From positions 1-10,145 of the forward strand of contig JAOXYB010067312.1 in the NCBI GenBank assembly GCA_028565635.1: 10,145 nt of DNA, in the 5' to 3' direction. The notes beneath the pieces are model-generated. The model searched no databases and had not been told where the DNA came from. It worked only from the letters and a program-made list of their open reading frames with translations. This stretch comes from Phoronis ovalis. Taxonomy: Eukaryota > Phoronida > Phoronidae. This document shows positions 9,001-10,145 of this stretch, in pieces; within the stretch, counting starts at the first letter, position 1; each line of letters starts with the position of its first letter. The translations under genes were made by a program, and so were the position numbers.

Positions 9001-9526
9001 GTAATCAGCCCACAATACTATGCACAAACAACTATGGTAAGTTTTCTACCTAAATGCTTCTCTCGACTGACCTGTTTCTTTGCAATTTCTCTCAATCTAC
9101 GAGGCAGTCTTTTAGTGTTATGGCTCATAGCCCTACGCCTCATGTGTTTAGGAAGTTTCTGAAAGATTTGCTGCCCTGTTCCATAGTCCATTACAGCTTT
9201 GGTTAATTCCTCTATCTCCTTGGCACGATATTCAGCAAATTTTGCTACAGAAATTTCTAAAAGTATACAAACTTTTTTAGATAAAAGGATTATGAGAGTT
9301 ATTAGCAACAAGTTAACAGCAGTTATTACTAAACGGATACAAACTAAATATCACATGTTATGATTCGGTATTTTCCAGTAGCTAACGAAGAATAATGACA
9401 AACTGGCTATTTACCTCTTGGCATGTCAGACATAACATCATCACCTGGCTTTTTCCTTTTGGTGCCTTTGCTATTATAACTTGAAGTAGAAAAATCTAAC
9501 ATCTCTGTTGTATTACTCTGCTCCAT
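2071..9526 (-). CDS. POP1: POP1, large protein subunit of RNase P / RNase MRP (seven coding exons)
   Basis: POP1 is the largest protein of the nuclear ribonucleoproteins RNase P, which makes tRNA 5' ends, and RNase MRP, which processes pre-rRNA. It scaffolds the catalytic RNA. Exons on the minus strand, 5' to 3': 9526-9415, 9256-9072, 7492-7259, 6362-6275, 5618-4719, 4494-4354, 3086-2071. Phases agree at all six GT-AG introns and give 891 residues. Seen in order: basic [16 protein letters not shown] (about 77-92), [14 protein letters not shown] (133-146), RQLWIWVHP (269-277), [10 protein letters not shown] and [10 protein letters not shown] (end of exon 5), POPLD motifs [10 protein letters not shown] (597-606), RVGGLKE and DFPDTPAG (642-649), PPAKRPNY (668-675), and C-terminal SLQYRFA (877-883). 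Human POP1 is about 1,024 residues; the missing length is mostly at the N-terminus and in one linker. The start used is the first in-frame Met after a possible acceptor, so the N-terminus may be incomplete. Confidence 0.95.
3087..4353 (-). other. POP1 intron 6
   Basis: 1,267 bp, AT-rich. Small open frames in it (3374-3556 minus, 3733-3936 plus) show no domain or conserved motif and I do not call them genes. It contains a direct repeat with a 172-bp period, listed separately. No RNA gene is seen. Confidence 0.8.
3392..3594. repeat. Diverged direct repeat, 172-bp period
   Basis: 31 bases at 3392-3422 match 3564-3594 at 28 of 31 positions (both contain TTGTTTTAAAATA and TTTATTTCATTT). Weaker similarity continues for roughly 60 bp on the right side of each copy, including a shared AATGA...CCAT block. 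It looks like an old tandem duplication or two copies of one element. Confidence 0.6.
4354..4494 (-). CDS. POP1: POP1 exon 6
   Basis: 141 bp without its own start codon. Acceptor TTTAGTTTCAG, donor CCAG|GTTAGT. It encodes 46 full codons including CPLWDASIR and, at the end, QHLVP followed by a split Gly. This fits the human pattern in which a charged helix ends in LLVPG before the POPLD domain. Phases 1 and 1 match both neighbours. Confidence 0.9.
4719..5618 (-). CDS. POP1: POP1 exon 5 (central region and variable linker)
   Basis: 900 bp, encoding residues 207-507. Acceptor GATTCTTTCAG, donor ATTG|GTACGC. It contains [15 protein letters not shown], a Lys/Asn/Thr-rich linker of low conservation (about 300-360), [13 protein letters not shown], and [14 protein letters not shown] near the end. 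The donor was chosen because its phase completes an Asp codon with exon 6. The frame continues past it to 4657 without homology. Confidence 0.93.
5619..6274 (-). other. POP1 intron 4
   Basis: 656-bp GT-AG intron. About half of it is a foldback element at 5780-6119. The rest is AT-rich with nothing recognised. Confidence 0.8.
5780..6119. mobile_element. MITE-like element with terminal inverted repeats, about 340 bp
   Basis: GTAATAGACTATTTGC at 5780-5795 is the inverted match of GCAAATGGTCTATTAC at 6104-6119 (15 of 16). Similarity continues inward: both arms have a CTT/AGC/ATC block, then GGACC and TCCCA, for about 55-75 bp per arm. The right arm also holds its own perfect 8-bp hairpin, GCATGGCA/TGCCATGC (6017-6024 and 6053-6060). 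There is no coding capacity. This is the structure of a non-autonomous DNA transposon; no clear target duplication is seen, and the superfamily is unknown. Confidence 0.65.
6275..6362 (-). CDS. POP1: POP1 exon 4 (short DLSYY exon)
   Basis: 88 bp, 29 codons plus one base. Acceptor TTTTTTTTGCAG, donor ACAG|GTATTA. It reads [20 protein letters not shown], matching the DLSYY-C-LEL segment that follows CLLQ in animal POP1. The split Gly codon is completed by exon 5. Confidence 0.93.
6363..7258 (-). other. POP1 intron 3, mostly a giant palindrome
   Basis: 896-bp GT-AG intron between exons 3 and 4. Most of it (at least 6396-7107) is the imperfect palindrome listed separately. Only about 150 bp on the donor side and about 30 bp on the acceptor side lie outside that core. 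Confidence 0.85.
6396..7107. repeat. Roughly 712-bp imperfect palindrome (long foldback) in POP1 intron 3
   Basis: Matching blocks, left versus right arm reverse complement: CTTGAGATACAAA 6396-6408 with 7095-7107 (12/13); GATAGAC 6453-6459 with 7032-7038, followed in both by ATACATTTTT; AAATG-CC-ATTTT near 6555 and 6940; TTGAAAAAAATT 6593-6604 with 6895-6906 (12/12); AAATTTTGCT 6694-6703 with 6794-6803; GGTCAG 6737-6742 with 6761-6766. The first and last pairs share one centre (6751.5), and the loop is 18 nt. The arms differ by substitutions and small indels, so the structure is old. It could be a foldback transposon or an inverted duplication. There is no coding capacity. Confidence 0.85.
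7259..7492 (-). CDS. POP1: POP1 exon 3 ([12 protein letters not shown] motif)
   Basis: Acceptor TTTGAATCAG, donor CAG|GTACAA, exactly 78 codons, phase 0 to 0. It holds a Lys/Arg-rich stretch ([14 protein letters not shown]), then the invariant [23 protein letters not shown] and [14 protein letters not shown]. The in-frame residues upstream of its first Met codon are intronic, because exon 2 joins exactly at ATG. Confidence 0.94.
7686..7750 (-). repeat. Possible tRNA-derived SINE remnant (A/B box motifs)
   Basis: On the minus strand, GGTTCGAATCC (7696-7686) fits the RNA polymerase III B-box consensus exactly. About 47 nt upstream, TAACGCATGGA (7743-7733) is a partial A-box match. The acceptor and T stems do not pair, so it is not a tRNA gene. 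A second, weaker B-box-like motif, TATTCGATCCC, lies on the same strand at 7931-7921. Confidence 0.3.
8342..8362. repeat. Perfect 9-bp hairpin
   Basis: AAAAACATT (8342-8350) and AATGTTTTT (8354-8362) flank a TAC loop in intron 2 of POP1. It is A/T-rich, so it may be chance. Confidence 0.5.
8716..8889. mobile_element. TTAA-flanked foldback/MITE-like element, about 170 bp
   Basis: AGATCAAACTC at 8723-8733 is the exact inverted copy of 8871-8881. Further in, GATGGCGCTACAA (8753-8765) pairs with TTGTAGTGCCATG (8821-8833) except at one internal and the outer base. Near the centre, TTTGGACA pairs with TGTCCAAA. The arms are collinear with small gaps, so the whole unit folds back on itself. A TTAA lies just outside each arm (8716-8719, 8886-8889), which might be a target duplication or chance in AT-rich DNA. 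There is no coding capacity. Confidence 0.65.
9072..9256 (-). CDS. POP1: POP1 exon 2 (start of POP1 domain, basic RNA-binding motif)
   Basis: Acceptor ACTTTTAG at 9258-9257, donor CAG|GTCAGT after 9072. It encodes residues 38-99: [12 protein letters not shown], then [20 protein letters not shown], the most recognisable POP1 signature. The frame runs on a little past the donor without homology, so it is cut at GTCAGT. Confidence 0.93.
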
Positions 9527-9540
9527 ACTGTTGGATGTTC
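9415..9540 (-). CDS. POP1: POP1 first visible exon (N-terminus, Met at 9526)
   Basis: It encodes a variable, Ser/Thr/Asn-rich start followed by the basic patch KGTKRKKPG, ending in PR and the first base of a Glu codon at donor GAG|GTAAAT. The frame stays open upstream of the Met (reading TSNS) to a possible acceptor TTATAACAG|GAAC at 9541. The exon may therefore start at 9540, continuing either a 5' UTR or an upstream coding exon. N-termini of POP1 proteins are poorly conserved, so similarity does not settle the start. Confidence 0.7.
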
Positions 9541-9943
9541 CTGTTATAAAATCATTATACAGTACTGTATCTTAAATTATCTGATTGAAATAAAAATAAC
9601 ATTATAACTAGACATTCTGGTGAGTTGTAAACAACCCCGAGGGTGTACCCCCAGCCAAGAATACTGCCAGTTGGAGAGACTGGCCCTAGTGAAGTTTACA
9701 GCTGGTGAGAAGTAGATGCTTATTAAAAACATGGACAACAAAACCAATTCTCCATATTGCAAATACTTCACACCCCCTTGTGGCCACTAGGATCGCCGGC
9801 GTAAGTCGTATCGAAAACGAGATTGGATAGTTCAGTTTAGAGCCATAGTTTGCTATTGTGTATATGTACTAACGTGTGATTTACAGTTCTGTTTTTTCTA
9901 TAATTTGTGTCCGTAGTTTCTAATTATTTTTTATTGTATAATC
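9541..9943. other. Region between POP1 first exon and SAP-like ORF
   Basis: No supported coding region. It holds a perfect 14-bp palindrome (ATACAGTACTGTAT, 9557-9570), a hairpin-rich GC patch (9616-9713), and a CpG-containing stretch around 9790-9825. Promoters for POP1, for the plus-strand ORF, or for both could lie here; no TATA box or initiator can be assigned with confidence. A minus-strand open frame across 9577-9771 has no recognisable feature. Confidence 0.6.
9616..9713. repeat. Nested inverted repeats in a GC-richer patch
   Basis: GTTGT-AA-ACAAC (9624-9635), GGGT-GT-ACCC (9641-9650) and GCCAGT/ACTGGC (9666-9671, 9679-9684) are local hairpins. GTAAAC (9627-9632) can also pair with GTTTAC (9694-9699) around them, and CTGGTGAG recurs near each end (about 9617 and 9702). 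It could be a SINE core, a transposon end or a structured 5' UTR; the family is not recognised. Confidence 0.45.
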
Positions 9944-10145
9944 ATGATCGCTTTGGAGGAGTTGTTGGTAGATTTAAAGCATTATTTGCGTGAACGAGGA
10001 CACAGAATTTCGGGCAAAAAATCGGAATTGGCTGCGCATGCTTTTGCCGTTCAGTCTATATTCGATCTGGAGGACAAAACTGAAAGTAATCCCAGTGATA
10101 CAGTTACCTTTCCCAGTAGTGATAGTAAAGACTGGACAACTAAAC
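9944..10145 (+). CDS. SAP-like N-terminus of an unidentified protein (3' truncated by window)
   Basis: An open frame of 67 codons starts at ATG 9944 and is still open at the window edge. It begins MIALEELLVDLKHYLRERGH and continues ISGKKSELAAHAFAV, which fits the SAP helix-turn-helix pattern: Leu, Leu-x-x-Arg-Gly, then Ser-Gly-x-Lys-x-x-Leu. SAP motifs bind DNA. A Ser/Asp/Thr-rich stretch follows (SNPSDT, SSDSKDWTTK). The next in-frame stop upstream and the true start are not proven. SAP-like starts of this kind are common in animal proteins that carry SWIM and YqaJ-type nuclease domains, many from DNA transposons, but those domains would lie outside the window. That part is inference only. 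It is divergent from POP1, with 417 bp between the start codons. Confidence 0.5.
   Translation, partial: MIALEELLVDLKHYLRERGHRISGKKSELAAHAFAVQSIFDLEDKTESNPSDTVTFPSSDSKDWTTK

Larger units (their letters stand above)
7493..9071 (-). other. POP1 intron 2
   Basis: 1,579 bp, the longest POP1 intron here. It contains a TTAA-flanked foldback (8716-8889), a 9-bp perfect hairpin (8342-8362), and tRNA-promoter-like motifs around 7686-7743 and 7921-7931. I see no exon in it, and exons 2 and 3 join in phase without one. Confidence 0.8.

Noticed and set aside
9018-9071. Extension of the exon 2 reading frame past 9072, and of exon 5 down to 4657
   Set aside because: Both run through good donor sites whose phase fits the next exon, and the extra residues lack POP1 similarity.
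9577-9771. Minus-strand open frame of 64 codons upstream of POP1
   Set aside because: It covers the hairpin-rich patch, has no recognisable feature, and no splice site links it in phase to POP1.
1-10145. CRISPR array, prokaryotic operon or other bacterial system
   Set aside because: There are no regularly spaced repeats or ribosome binding sites; the genes are spliced and animal-like.

Overview
This is a stretch of AT-rich nuclear DNA from an animal, most likely an invertebrate. The reasons are that the genes are split by GT-AG introns, both recognisable proteins resemble animal homologues, the standard genetic code applies, and the introns are full of short foldback DNA elements. I cannot name the phylum from the sequence alone. 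All homology statements come from recalled family motifs; no database was searched.

Layout. (1) 1-1010, plus strand: the last two coding exons of an acyl-protein thioesterase (LYPLA1/2 family), with the catalytic Asp and His visible. (2) 1011-2070: the space between two convergent stop codons, expected to hold both 3' UTRs. (3) 2071-9540, minus strand: an almost complete POP1 gene, the large protein subunit of RNase P and RNase MRP. Seven coding exons join in frame through six GT-AG introns to give 891 residues from the Met codon at 9526-9524. A possible splice acceptor just upstream leaves open a further 5' exon outside the window. (4) 9541-9943: a region with a GC-richer patch of nested hairpins and a CpG-containing stretch. 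(5) 9944-10145, plus strand: the first 67 codons of an ORF with a SAP-like start, cut by the window edge. This may be the N-terminus of a transposon-borne or domesticated protein.

The two housekeeping genes look intact and are functionally unrelated (protein depalmitoylation and tRNA/rRNA processing RNP). The unusual content lies in the POP1 introns. Intron 3 is dominated by a roughly 700-bp imperfect palindrome whose innermost and outermost arm blocks share the same centre. Intron 4 holds a roughly 340-bp element with terminal inverted repeats. Intron 2 holds a roughly 170-bp foldback flanked by TTAA on both sides, plus tRNA-like A/B box motifs. Intron 6 has a diverged 172-bp-period direct repeat. 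The LYPLA intron at the window start also carries three inverted repeats in 200 bp. The best candidates for undescribed biology are these foldback elements, which would make long double-stranded segments in POP1 pre-mRNA, and the partial SAP-like gene at the right edge.
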